From assembly GCA_036501535.1 (NCBI GenBank), contig DASYAE010000289.1, positions 62,001-126,000 of the forward strand: 64,000 nucleotides of DNA, read 5' to 3'. The translations under genes were made by a program, and so were the position numbers. Numbering within the stretch: position 1 is the stretch's first letter; each line of letters starts with the position of its first letter. Shown in pieces: positions 17,924 through 26,088 of the stretch. This DNA comes from DASYAE01 sp036501535 (GTDB taxonomy: Bacteria; Actinomycetota; Actinomycetes; Streptomycetales; Catenulisporaceae). Under the pieces are notes generated by a model. That model saw nothing but the letters and a program-made list of their open reading frames with translations, searched no databases and was not told the DNA's origin.

Positions 17924-18472
17924 ATGCGGAGGTTCATCCTGACCGGGGCTCCGGGCGCGGGCAAGACGGCGATCCTGCGCCGGCTCGAGGCGGACGGCTG
18001 CCCGGTCGTCGAGGAGGCGGCCACCGACGTCATCGCGCTGCGGCAGGCGCAGGGCGAGGCGGAGCCGTGGCGGCAGGCGTCGTTCATCGACGACATCACG
18101 ATTTTGCAGCGGCACCGCCAGCTGCGGGGCCGGACGGAGGACTCGGCGGACGCGGTCCAGGTCTTCGACCGGTCACCCGTGTGCACGTACGCGCTGAGCC
18201 GGTTCCTCGGCCGTCCGGTCTCGGCCGCCCTCGCGGACGAACTGGCCCGGATCGCCGCGCAGCGGATCTACGAGACGCGTGTGCTGTTCGTCGACGGCCT
18301 CGGCTTCATCACACCGACGGCGGCACGCCGGATCACCCTCGAGGAGTCGCGGCGCTTCGAGCGCGTACACGAAGAGGCCTACGCCGCCTTCGGATACGAG
18401 TGCGTCCGGATCCCCCGCGGCGAGCTCGCGGCGCGCGTCGATGCGGTCAAACGGGCTATCGGGCTGATCTGA
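17924..18472 (+). CDS. P-loop NTPase (AAA_28/NadR-like kinase fold)
   Basis: 182 residues. Walker A is GAPGAGKT at the N-terminus (FILTGAPGAGKTAILRRLEADG); a VVEEAATDVI strand, a second acidic motif (QVFDRSPVCTYALSRFLG) and a DGLGFITP loop follow. This matches the AAA_28 group of small ATPases or kinases, whose substrate is mostly unknown. The ATG at 17924 has GGAAGGA about 11 nt upstream; an overlapping longer frame from 17887 is a shadow in a different frame. Divergent from padR, convergent with the sugar-binding lipoprotein gene. Confidence 0.8.
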   Translation: MRRFILTGAPGAGKTAILRRLEADGCPVVEEAATDVIALRQAQGEAEPWRQASFIDDITILQRHRQLRGRTEDSADAVQVFDRSPVCTYALSRFLGRPVSAALADELARIAAQRIYETRVLFVDGLGFITPTAARRITLEESRRFERVHEEAYAAFGYECVRIPRGELAARVDAVKRAIGLI

Positions 18473-18605
18473 CGCGCCGTGAACTGAGGGCCATTCGGCA
18501 CAAACGCGACCCGGCCGGGCGGCGGGCTGCTCGGGTGCCCACCGACCGGCCGGGAGATCTCGGCTCTTCTATCTCGGCTCTATCTCGTCCGTCTCGCTGG
18601 ATCCG

Positions 18606-19958
18606 TCAGCTCTTGGGGTAGTACCAGCCCAGCTCGCTCTGCACCTTCGCGGCCATCGCGGTCGGGGTGACCTGTCCCTCGAGCAGCTGTACCGCCAGGT
18701 TCTGCTCGTCCGTCCACACGCCGTCGTTGGCGGTCGGGGACTTGTTGGCCTTCAGGTTGGCCACGTTCGGCGGCGGGGTGTCCATGGGGCTGCGGATGCC
18801 GAACAGCGGCTGGATGGACTCGCTCTGGTACCAGTTCGCGGCCTGCACGGCCAGCGGGTACTTGGCCGGGATCTTCGAGCCCTTCACCGGGGAGATCTCG
18901 CCGGCGATGGAGGAGAAGGCGTCGCCGAACGTCGGCGTCGCGGTGAACGAGAGGATCTTCTCGGCGGCGGTCTCCTCCGCGCTGTTGGAGATCTTGGAGT
19001 TGATCGAGAAGTCGCCGTCCGGGTACCAGTCCTCCTTGGCCGTGCCGCCGTCCGGCGAGGGCACCAGGAACTGGCCGAGCTGCACGTTCGGGTTCACCTG
19101 GGTGATCTCCGGGGTGTCGAAGATGCCGTCGATGATGAACCCGGTCTTGCCGAGCGCCAGCGCCGTCTCCTGCTCGTTGTCGGCGGACCCGGTGGCCTGC
19201 CAGTTCGGCTCGAGGTAGGGCGCGAGCTGCTGGAAGGCGGCGAGCGTCTTCACGTACTGGGTGCCGGTGAAGTTCGCCGTCTTGTTCACCAGCTGCTGGG
19301 TGAACGTGTCGGACATCGTGGAGGCGCCGATCGCGTCGATCTGCAGGCCGAGCATCCACGGCTGAACGCCCATGATGTACATCGGGGTGATCCCGGCCGT
19401 CTTGAGCTTCTGCATCGCCGCGAGGAACCCGGACCAGGTGGTCGGCACCGAGATGCCGTTCGAGGAGAGCACCTGCTTGTTGTAGAAAACCGACATGGTC
19501 TCCAGGGAGAACGGCACCCCGTAGGTCTTGCCCTTGTACTGCGCGGTCTGCAGCGCCGCGGCGGAGATGTCCGAGGTGCTCACGACGCCGTCCAGCGGCT
19601 TGATCATCCCGGCGGCGGCGTAGGTCTGGGTGCCCAGGCCCGCGCGGTCGTAGAAGATGTCAGGACCCTTACCGCCGTTCATCGCGGTCTGCAGGATCGC
19701 GTCGTAGGAGGTCGGGGTGATCGACCGGAACGAGATGTTGACCTTGACGCCCTGGGCGGCCAGGTCGCTCTGCACGGTCTGCCACAGCGGCTTGTCCTGC
19801 GAGCGCCACGACCAGACGGTCACCGTGGGCACGCCGGAGGCACCGCCTCCTGAACTGGAGCAGCCGGCCAGGCCGAGCGTTCCGACGGCGGCCGCCGCCA
19901 CGGCGGACAGCAGGGTTCTGCGAGCGCCGAACCGGCGGGACGGGCTTGCGGTGTGCAT
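18606..19958 (-). CDS. Sugar ABC transporter substrate-binding lipoprotein
   Basis: 450 residues with a twin-Arg-like N-terminus (FGARRTLL), hydrophobic stretch and lipobox LAGC (Cys33), so it is lipid-anchored outside the membrane. The rest is the SBP_bac_1/bac_8 carbohydrate-binding fold: VTVWSWRSQDKP, GPDIFYDRAG, YGVPFSLETMSVFYNKQVL and a C-terminal VQSELGWYYPK. SD AAGGGAG precedes the ATG at 19958. It is the last gene after two permease genes, whereas most such operons put the binding protein first. No ATPase gene is nearby, so a shared MsiK-type ATPase elsewhere probably drives transport. The sugar is unknown. Confidence 0.93.
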   Translation of the reverse strand: MHTASPSRRFGARRTLLSAVAAAAVGTLGLAGCSSSGGGASGVPTVTVWSWRSQDKPLWQTVQSDLAAQGVKVNISFRSITPTSYDAILQTAMNGGKGPDIFYDRAGLGTQTYAAAGMIKPLDGVVSTSDISAAALQTAQYKGKTYGVPFSLETMSVFYNKQVLSSNGISVPTTWSGFLAAMQKLKTAGITPMYIMGVQPWMLGLQIDAIGASTMSDTFTQQLVNKTANFTGTQYVKTLAAFQQLAPYLEPNWQATGSADNEQETALALGKTGFIIDGIFDTPEITQVNPNVQLGQFLVPSPDGGTAKEDWYPDGDFSINSKISNSAEETAAEKILSFTATPTFGDAFSSIAGEISPVKGSKIPAKYPLAVQAANWYQSESIQPLFGIRSPMDTPPPNVANLKANKSPTANDGVWTDEQNLAVQLLEGQVTPTAMAAKVQSELGWYYPKS

Positions 19959-20009
19959 GGCGACTCCCTTCGAGAGACCCGGTGCGCGGCGCCGGACGGC
20001 GCCGCGGAC

Positions 20010-20897
20010 TCACATCTTGATGCCACCGGAGAGCAGGTTGCGGCGCAGCTGCTTGGTGACGAACAGGGCGCCGATGATCGTCGGAAGGCTGACGATGACC
20101 AGCGCGGCGAGCAGCAGCTGCCACTGCGTGTCGAACTCGCCCTGGAAGGACTGCACGCCCACCGACACCGTCATGTTGTTCGTGCTCTGAATCAGCAGCA
20201 GCGGCAGGAAGAACTCCTTCCACGCGTTGATGAACTCGAAGATGGCGACGATGCCGAGGGCCGGGCGCACCAGCGGCAGCACGACGTGCCAGTAGACCTG
20301 GATCGGGCCGGCGCCGTCCACGACGGCCGCCTCCTGCAGCTCCATCGGGATCGAGCGCATGAAGTTGACCAGCAGGAAGACGCTGAAGGACATCCCCCCG
20401 GCGGCGAACACCAGGATGAGCGAGGGCAGCGTGTCGAGCAGGCCGAGCTGGCGCATGAGGATGAACAGCGGCAGCGCGATGATCTGGATCGGCAGCGCGA
20501 GTCCGGACACGAAGAACAGGTAGAGCAGCTGGTTGCCGCGGAAGTGGTAGCGGGCGATCACGTAGGCGGCCAGCGAGGAGAGCAGCAGCACTACCGCGAC
20601 GGTCACCCCCGCCACGACCACCGTGTTGATCAGGTAGCGGCCGAGGTCGGCGCTGGACCAGGCCTGCGTGTAGTTCTCGGTGTGGATCCGGTCCGGCAGC
20701 GCGGTCGGCGTGGCCAGGATGCCGGACAGGCTCTTGACCGACAGGTAGACCACGAACAGCAGCGGCACCAGCACGCAGATCGCGTAGAGCGTCAGGATCC
20801 CGTGGCTGATCACCGCGGCGCGGCGCTGGCCGGGACGGCTGGACCGGCCCGGGCGGGCGCTGACGGCGGCGGGCGCGGTGACGGCGGTGGCTGCCAT
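20010..20897 (-). CDS. Carbohydrate ABC transporter permease (MalG type)
   Basis: 295 residues, six membrane helices and the EAA loop EAAVVDGAGPIQVYWHVVLP that docks on the ATPase. It belongs to the CUT1 family MalG/LacG branch. The ATG at 20897 follows GGAAGGGA. It lies 95 bp after the MalF-type gene and 51 bp before the binding-protein gene in the same direction, so they form one operon. Confidence 0.93.
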   Translation of the reverse strand: MAATAVTAPAAVSARPGRSSRPGQRRAAVISHGILTLYAICVLVPLLFVVYLSVKSLSGILATPTALPDRIHTENYTQAWSSADLGRYLINTVVVAGVTVAVVLLLSSLAAYVIARYHFRGNQLLYLFFVSGLALPIQIIALPLFILMRQLGLLDTLPSLILVFAAGGMSFSVFLLVNFMRSIPMELQEAAVVDGAGPIQVYWHVVLPLVRPALGIVAIFEFINAWKEFFLPLLLIQSTNNMTVSVGVQSFQGEFDTQWQLLLAALVIVSLPTIIGALFVTKQLRRNLLSGGIKM

Positions 20898-20992
20898 GGC
20901 TGCGGTCTCCCTTCCTGGTGCTCGTCCGTGCGATCTGGTCTGCGTGGGCTGATATGCGGTCTGGTCCGAGTGCTTTCGGCCCCGGGCGCGTG

Positions 20993-22018
20993 TTAGGTGG
21001 CGACCCGCTTCTGCACCCAGATCAGCGCGCCGGACACCGCGACGACCATCACGAAGCCGACCACGGCCAGCGCGGTGGCCAGGCCCATGGACTGCGCGGT
21101 GCTGCCGAAGCCGCCGAAGCCGGTGCGGTAGAACAGGGTGCTGAGCACGTCGGTGGAGTAGGACGGGCCGGCCTGCGTGCCCTCCATGATGTAGATGAGG
21201 TCGAAGGTGCTGAACGCGCCGATGAAGTTCATCGAGGTGATCACGACCAGGGTGGGCCGGATCGACGGGATCAGCACGCTGAACAGGGTGCGGATCCGCC
21301 CGGCGCCGTCCAGCGCCGCCGCGTCCAGCAGGTCGCCCGGCACGTCGCTGAACGCGGCCAGGAACACCAGGACCGGGAAGCCCATGCCGGCCCACGCGGT
21401 GATCACCGCGATGGTCGGCAGCGCGAGCGTGGTCGAGCCGAGGAACGGCAGGGCCAGGAAGTTCAGGTGCAGGAAGCTGGTGACGTCGTAGAAGACCCCG
21501 AAGTTAGGCTCCAGGTAGAAGGCCCAGATCAGCGCGATCACGACCGGCGGCAGGGTGAACGGCAGGATGAACACGACGCTGTAGCGCTGCGAGGCCCGCT
21601 CGTGCACCAGCAGCAGCAGGTAGGCCAGGGTCAGCCCGACGGCCAGGGTGAGCACCATCGAGATGCCGAAGAAGTACACGTTGTGCCAGATGGCCCGCCA
21701 GAACTCGCCGGCGAAGCCCTGGCCCCACAGGGTGTAGGTGTAGTTCCGGAACCCGATGAAGTTGGTCAGCGGGCCGGTGCCGTCCCAGTCGTAGAAGCTG
21801 TACCGGACGCTGCTGATCAGGGGGTAGATCACGAACAGCGCGAAGAGCGCGAAGGCCGGCAGCACCAGCCCGGCCAGCACCAGCCGCGGCCGGCTCAGCC
21901 GTTTGCGCCCGGCCCTGCCGCTGCCGGGCCGGCCGGAACCCGGCTCGCCGTCCGGCCGCGAACGGCGCGCGGTGCGCACGGCGAGACGGCTGGAGGATTC
22001 CGCGGCCTGGGACGCCAC
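20993..22018 (-). CDS. Carbohydrate ABC transporter permease (MalF type)
   Basis: 341 residues from a GTG at 22018 preceded by GGAAGAGGGCGG; a GTG at 22156 would add 46 polar residues. After a basic cytoplasmic N-terminus the protein has six membrane helices (LVLAGLVLPAFALFALFVIYPL first) and the EAA-type loop LLDAAALDGAGRIRTLFSVLIP. It is the MalF partner of the next gene in a CUT1 sugar importer, and the first gene of the operon. Confidence 0.9.
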   Translation of the reverse strand: MASQAAESSSRLAVRTARRSRPDGEPGSGRPGSGRAGRKRLSRPRLVLAGLVLPAFALFALFVIYPLISSVRYSFYDWDGTGPLTNFIGFRNYTYTLWGQGFAGEFWRAIWHNVYFFGISMVLTLAVGLTLAYLLLLVHERASQRYSVVFILPFTLPPVVIALIWAFYLEPNFGVFYDVTSFLHLNFLALPFLGSTTLALPTIAVITAWAGMGFPVLVFLAAFSDVPGDLLDAAALDGAGRIRTLFSVLIPSIRPTLVVITSMNFIGAFSTFDLIYIMEGTQAGPSYSTDVLSTLFYRTGFGGFGSTAQSMGLATALAVVGFVMVVAVSGALIWVQKRVAT

Positions 22019-22431
22019 CTGACCACCACCGCCCTCTTCCGACTCGAAGGTTCCCGACTCGACTGCGCCGGCCGGCTCTCCGGCTCCGCCGATCCGCCGA
22101 CACCGGCCGACGACTCGCGGCCGCGCTGCTGCTTCGGCTGTCCCGTACCCGGGCACGACACGGCCGAGAAGGTCGTCCCGCCTGCTGCCCGGCGATTGTA
22201 ATTTTCTACCACGCAGACGCGTCCGAGTGAAGACTTTTTACCAACCTGACGCGCGCAAGGGTGACCCACGGCGCGTGAGCGGGGAGGGAAGGCTGAAGCG
22301 GCGGCACAGCACCAGGAGACAAGCGGGCTTACTCGCCGTGCCAGGCCAGCCCGGCACGGCCCGGTCCGCGGACGGGCGGGCGAAGGCGGATCCGGGCGGC
22401 CGGCTTGTGCGCGGGGTCGGCTGATCCGACG
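22019..22431. other. Intergenic region upstream of the sugar importer
   Basis: No gene is supported here. On the minus strand a weak promoter can be drawn, TTCACT (22226-22231), 17 nt, TAGAAA (22203-22208), in a more AT-rich patch. A GTCCGCGGAC palindrome flanked by CCCG/GGG near 22359-22375 may terminate the acyl-CoA dehydrogenase transcript. No LacI-type operator is visible. Confidence 0.35.
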
Positions 22432-23679
22432 TCAGCGGATGTATCGTCCGGTGATCGCGCGGGCGATGACAAGGCGCTGGATTTCGCTGGTGCCCTCGAA
22501 GATGGTGTAAATCTTCGCGTCCCGGTACATGCGCTCGACCGGGTGCTCGCGGCTGTAGCCGGCGCCGCCGAGGATCTGCACCGCCTTCTCGGTCGCGGAC
22601 ACCGCCAGCTCGCCCGCCCGCAGCTTGGCCATCGAGCCCTGACCCGCGTCGAATGCCTTCTCGGTGCGGGCCATCCAGGCCGCCTGCCAGATCAGCAGCC
22701 GCACCATCTCGATCTCGGTGCGCATGTCGGCCAGGGCGAAGGCGATCGCCTGGTTCTCCACGATCGGCCGGCCGAAGGCCTCGCGCTGCCCGGCGTATTC
22801 GAGGGCGTACTCGTACGCGGCGCGGGCGATGCCGAGCGCCTGCGCGCCGACGGTGGGCCGGCTGACCTCGAACGTGGCCATCGCGGCCTGGCTCTTGCGG
22901 CCCTCGGTCGCCGCGGCCGCGCCGGTGCCGCCCGCGGCGGCTTCCCGCGCCCGGGCCAGCCGGCGCTCCAGCCGCTCTTTGCCGCCGAGGAGACAGTGCC
23001 CTGGCACGCGCACGTCGTCGAAGAAGACGTCCGCGGTGTGCGAGGCGCGCAGGCCGAGCTTGCGGATCTTGCGGCTGCCCTCGACGCCGGCGGTGTCCGG
23101 CGGCACGATGAACGCCGCCTGGCCTCGCGCGGCGAGCTCCGGCTCGACGCTCGCCACGACGACGTGGACGTTCGCGATGCCCCCGTTGGTGATCCACGCC
23201 TTCTGGCCGTTGATCACCCACTCGTCCTTCGCCTCGTCGTACCGGGCGCGGGTGCGCAGCCCGGAGACGTCCGAGCCGGCGTGCGGCTCCGAGACGCAGA
23301 AGGCCGCGACCTTCGGGTCGTCCGGGTCGCCGAAGCACAGCGGAACCCACTCGGCCAGCTGGTCCGGCGTGCCGGCGGCGAAGATCCCGGCCACCGCCAG
23401 CGAGGTGCCGAACAGCGCCATGCCGATCCCGGCGTCGCCCCAGAACAGCTCCTCGTTGGCGATCTGCAGCGAGATCCCGCTCGGGTCGCCGAACAGCTCG
23501 GCCAGCGACTCGAAGCCGTACAGCCCGATCCGGGCGGCCTCTTTGATCACCGGCCAGGGCGTCTCCTCGCGCTCGTCCCACTCGGCCGCGGCCGGACGCA
23601 CCACGTCGACGGCGAAGCCGTGCACCCAGTCGCGCAGCTCGCGCTGCTCTTCGGACAGCTCCAGCGAGAATCCGGTCAT
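22432..23679 (-). CDS. Acyl-CoA dehydrogenase
   Basis: 415 residues with the full ACAD fold: N-terminal helices (LSEEQRELRDWVHGFA), the middle FAD-binding beta domain (AAFCVSEPHAGSD, WVINGQKAWITNG) and a C-terminal helical domain with QREAFGRPIVENQAIAFALADM and the catalytic Glu in IFEGTSEIQ. It oxidises an acyl-CoA to the 2-enoyl-CoA, passing electrons to ETF. SD GGAGGG precedes the ATG. A low-complexity Ala/Gly loop (about residues 250-265) sits at an exposed site. It follows the SCP2 gene by 36 bp, in a unit controlled from the operator at 24232-24260. Confidence 0.95.
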   Translation of the reverse strand: MTGFSLELSEEQRELRDWVHGFAVDVVRPAAAEWDEREETPWPVIKEAARIGLYGFESLAELFGDPSGISLQIANEELFWGDAGIGMALFGTSLAVAGIFAAGTPDQLAEWVPLCFGDPDDPKVAAFCVSEPHAGSDVSGLRTRARYDEAKDEWVINGQKAWITNGGIANVHVVVASVEPELAARGQAAFIVPPDTAGVEGSRKIRKLGLRASHTADVFFDDVRVPGHCLLGGKERLERRLARAREAAAGGTGAAAATEGRKSQAAMATFEVSRPTVGAQALGIARAAYEYALEYAGQREAFGRPIVENQAIAFALADMRTEIEMVRLLIWQAAWMARTEKAFDAGQGSMAKLRAGELAVSATEKAVQILGGAGYSREHPVERMYRDAKIYTIFEGTSEIQRLVIARAITGRYIR

Positions 23680-23715
23680 GGTGGTACGCCCTCCGCGGTC
23701 TCGGGCCTGTACTGG

Positions 23716-24219
23716 TCAGGCCTTGGGGATGTCGAACAGGCGGGTCAGCCCGGCGGCCATGCCCACGTCCCCGTCGACCTTCAGCCTGCGCAGCATGAAC
23801 ATGGTCACCGGGTTGCCGTTGCCGGAGACCAGCTTGAGGAACTCGGCGTCCGACATGCTCAGGGTCACCCGCGCGGCGCGCTCGGTCCCGCCCCCGGCCA
23901 CGGTGCACGCGCCGTCGGCGATGGAGGCCTCGAAGACGGCCGGGCCGTCCCCGCCGTCCCCGACCCGCCACCGGATCAGCGTCTTGAGCGAGCCGGCGCC
24001 GTCCGGCCGGAACTGCCGCTGCATCCGGGCGAAGACCTCGCGCAGGATGCGCAGCCGCAGCTCGCCCTGCATCGCCTCGGCCAGCCGGCGGCCCGACATG
24101 CCCTTCACGATCCCGGCGAACTCCTGCGGGCTCACCTGCGCGAAGTCCAGCGCGGCGAGATCCGTTCCGGAGGCCGCGGACGCGGAGGCGGCGGGCGCTG
24201 CGGAGGCCGGGTCGGCCAT
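23716..24219 (-). CDS. SCP2 sterol-binding domain protein
   Basis: 167 residues with an Ala/Ser-rich N-terminal tail and one SCP2-like domain (LKTLIRWRVGDG, CTVAGGG, VTLSMSDAEFLKLVSGNGNPVTMFMLRRLKV is the diagnostic end). SCP2 domains bind acyl chains or sterols and here probably present lipid substrate to the dehydrogenase encoded next. The ATG at 24219 has AGGAG 6 nt upstream; a TTG two codons earlier is less likely. The operator shared with the fabG4/fadA2 promoter lies directly upstream. Confidence 0.88.
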   Translation of the reverse strand: MADPASAAPAASASAASGTDLAALDFAQVSPQEFAGIVKGMSGRRLAEAMQGELRLRILREVFARMQRQFRPDGAGSLKTLIRWRVGDGGDGPAVFEASIADGACTVAGGGTERAARVTLSMSDAEFLKLVSGNGNPVTMFMLRRLKVDGDVGMAAGLTRLFDIPKA

Positions 24220-24231
24220 TCCCAACTCCTG

Positions 24232-24260
24232 ACTCTAGAGTAAGTTTACTACTCAGTAAG
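24232..24260. promoter_or_regulatory. TetR operator, site 1
   Basis: Between the divergent SCP2 and tetR genes. It contains ACTCTAGAGTAA followed by GT and TTACTACTCAGTAA: a left palindrome ACTC-TA-GAGT and a right one TTACT-N4-AGTAA. The 13-mer GAGTAAGTTTACT and most flanking bases recur at 29660-29687. A -10-like TAAGGT for tetR overlaps its right end. Confidence 0.75.
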
Positions 24261-24280
24261 GTAGCCTCGCGGGCACTAGG

Positions 24281-25009
24281 GTGGCAAGGGTGAGGGACCA
24301 AGAGCGCAGGCGGCGGCTGCCCCGGAGCACCCGGGAGCAGCAGATCATGGACTGTGCGATCAAGGTGTTCGCCCGGCGCGGGTACAGCGCCGCGTCCGTG
24401 GACGAGATCGCCGAGCTGGCCGAGGTCTCCAAGCCGCTGGTGTACCTGTATCTGGAGTCGAAGGAGAGCCTGTTCCTGGCCTGCCTGCGGCGGGAGGAGT
24501 TGCGGCTGGTGGAGGCGTTCCAGGGCGCCGCGAGCGAAGTGGGCACCTCGGAGCTGCGGCTGTGGGCCGGGATCCGCTCCTTCTTCGCCTTCGTCGCCGA
24601 GCACCGGGACGGCTGGGCGGTGCTGCACCGGCAGGCGCCGGGCCTGAGCGAGGCGATCGCCACCGAGACCGCCCGGGTGCGCCAGGGCGTGCTGGCCGAG
24701 GTGCGCTCGCTGGTGCGCGAGGGCATCGCGCTGAGCCCGACGCCGGCGCACCTCGGCGACGCGGACGCCGACTTCGTGGCGCACGCGCTGGTCGGCGCGG
24801 CGGACTCGCTCACCGACTGGATGGTGCGCCACCCGGGCGAGTCGCCGGAGCGGGTGACGCTGCGGTTGATGGGCATGGTGTGGGTCGGCATGCGGCAGGT
24901 GCTCGGCGGCGAGATCTGGGCGCCGCCGCCGGAGGCCGACGAGGATCTGCACGACCCTCCGGTGGACCGTCCTTTCACCGAGGATCCGCTGATCGGGCCG
25001 ACCGGCTGA
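24281..25009 (+). CDS. TetR family transcriptional regulator
   Basis: 242 residues from a GTG. The N-terminal HTH is clear (IMDCAIKVFARRGYSAASVDEIAELAEVS, then KPLVYLYLESKESLF); the C-terminal ligand domain is long and ends with a Pro/Asp-rich tail. It is divergent from the SCP2-acyl-CoA dehydrogenase genes, with a palindromic operator in between. A near-copy of that operator controls fabG4/fadA2, so the protein probably represses both lipid-degradation units and responds to an acyl-CoA or sterol-CoA. The ligand is inferred from context only. Confidence 0.92.
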   Translation: MARVRDQERRRRLPRSTREQQIMDCAIKVFARRGYSAASVDEIAELAEVSKPLVYLYLESKESLFLACLRREELRLVEAFQGAASEVGTSELRLWAGIRSFFAFVAEHRDGWAVLHRQAPGLSEAIATETARVRQGVLAEVRSLVREGIALSPTPAHLGDADADFVAHALVGAADSLTDWMVRHPGESPERVTLRLMGMVWVGMRQVLGGEIWAPPPEADEDLHDPPVDRPFTEDPLIGPTG

Positions 25010-25022
25010 CCGAGCATCGGAG

Positions 25023-25955
25023 TTAGACCCGCGCCCACGCCGGAACCCACGTCTCGCCGTCGCTGTAGTCCGGCTTCAGGACGCCGATGTGGTCGCGCAG
25101 CGCCGCCAGCGCGGGATGCGGATTGCCGCCGTACCAGAGCAGCGAGTGCGGGTAGAGCGGCGTCGGGTTGTGCACGGGGATGCGGCGCAGGTCGTGCTCG
25201 GTGAGCCAGACGAGCCGGGTCTGCTCGCCGACGAAGGTCGCCAGCGCCGGGGAGTCGGCGATCGTCTCGAGCAGCATGTCGCTGCCGAAGTTGGGGCCGA
25301 TCGCGTCGATGCTCAGGCCGAGCTCGGCGGACATGTGCTCGTAGAAGACGGCCCACTCGGCCCCGGCGACGATGCCGGGTATCCAGATCCGGTGCCCGGC
25401 CAGCTGGGCCGGGCTGACTTCGCGGGCGTCGGCGAGCACGTGGTCTGGCCCGGTCACCAGCTGGAGCGGCTCGTCGTATACCCGGGCCGACTCGATGCCG
25501 TCGGGCAGCTCCCGCACGGGCACGACGACGGCGCGGAACGTCGCGTCGATGGTCCCGGCCAGCAGCGCCTCGGTGGCCGCCTCGGCGTTGAAGAGGGTCA
25601 CCACGTCGAGATCGATCTCAGGGTGCGCACGATGGAAGTCGCGCATCAGGAGTCCCGGACCGATCCTGCGGTGCACGACGTCGACGCGCAGCGCCCGGCT
25701 GCCGGGCCGCACCGACGCCGCCGCGCGTTCCTCGGCGCGCAGCAGCCCGCGGGCGTGCGGTAGGAAGGCCTGCCCGTCGATGGTGAGCCGGGCGCCGCGC
25801 GGGGTCCGGGTGAACAGCCGCACGCCCAGATCCCGTTCCAGCGCGGCGATCCGCTTGGAGACGGCCTGCTGGGTGATCGACAGATCGACGGCGGCCTCCT
25901 GGAACTGGCCCGCTCCGGCGACGGCGACGAACGTGCGTACGGCTTCGAGATCCAC
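25023..25955 (-). CDS. LysR family transcriptional regulator
   Basis: 310 residues. The HTH covers residues 1-60 (DLEAVRTFVAVAGAGQF, then QEAAVDLSITQQAVSKRIAA) and the LysR substrate-binding domain follows (LRVDVVHRRIGPGLLMRDF onward). The GTG at 25955 starts exactly where LysR proteins do, and a TAAGCT box lies 8 nt upstream, so the mRNA is probably leaderless. It is divergent from an MFS transporter gene, the classic layout for a LysR regulator and its target. The C-terminus is tail-to-tail with tetR. Confidence 0.92.
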   Translation of the reverse strand: MDLEAVRTFVAVAGAGQFQEAAVDLSITQQAVSKRIAALERDLGVRLFTRTPRGARLTIDGQAFLPHARGLLRAEERAAASVRPGSRALRVDVVHRRIGPGLLMRDFHRAHPEIDLDVVTLFNAEAATEALLAGTIDATFRAVVVPVRELPDGIESARVYDEPLQLVTGPDHVLADAREVSPAQLAGHRIWIPGIVAGAEWAVFYEHMSAELGLSIDAIGPNFGSDMLLETIADSPALATFVGEQTRLVWLTEHDLRRIPVHNPTPLYPHSLLWYGGNPHPALAALRDHIGVLKPDYSDGETWVPAWARV

Positions 25956-25963
25956 GGCGACTG

Positions 25964-25989
25964 AGCTTAGCGATACAACGTGCTGTTGT
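25964..25989 (-). promoter_or_regulatory. lysR -10 box and LysR-type binding site
   Basis: TAAGCT (25964-25969, minus strand) lies 8 nt before the GTG. Just upstream is the palindrome ACAAC-GTGCT-GTTGT (25975-25989), the size and symmetry of a LysR site, in the divergent promoter region. Confidence 0.55.
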
Positions 25990-26088
25990 GCTTTGCGGGG
26001 AGGACGGTTGTTTGATCTGCAGTGCTTCGGCCCGCTTTGATCGCTCGGGTCAACTTCAGGTTGTTCGAGCGGAGCGGCGAGGGGCGTG

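Noticed and set aside
18557..18587. Direct repeat ATCTCGGCTCT, two copies plus a partial third
   Set aside because: Lies between two convergent genes with no promoter or structure; a minor tandem duplication without visible function.
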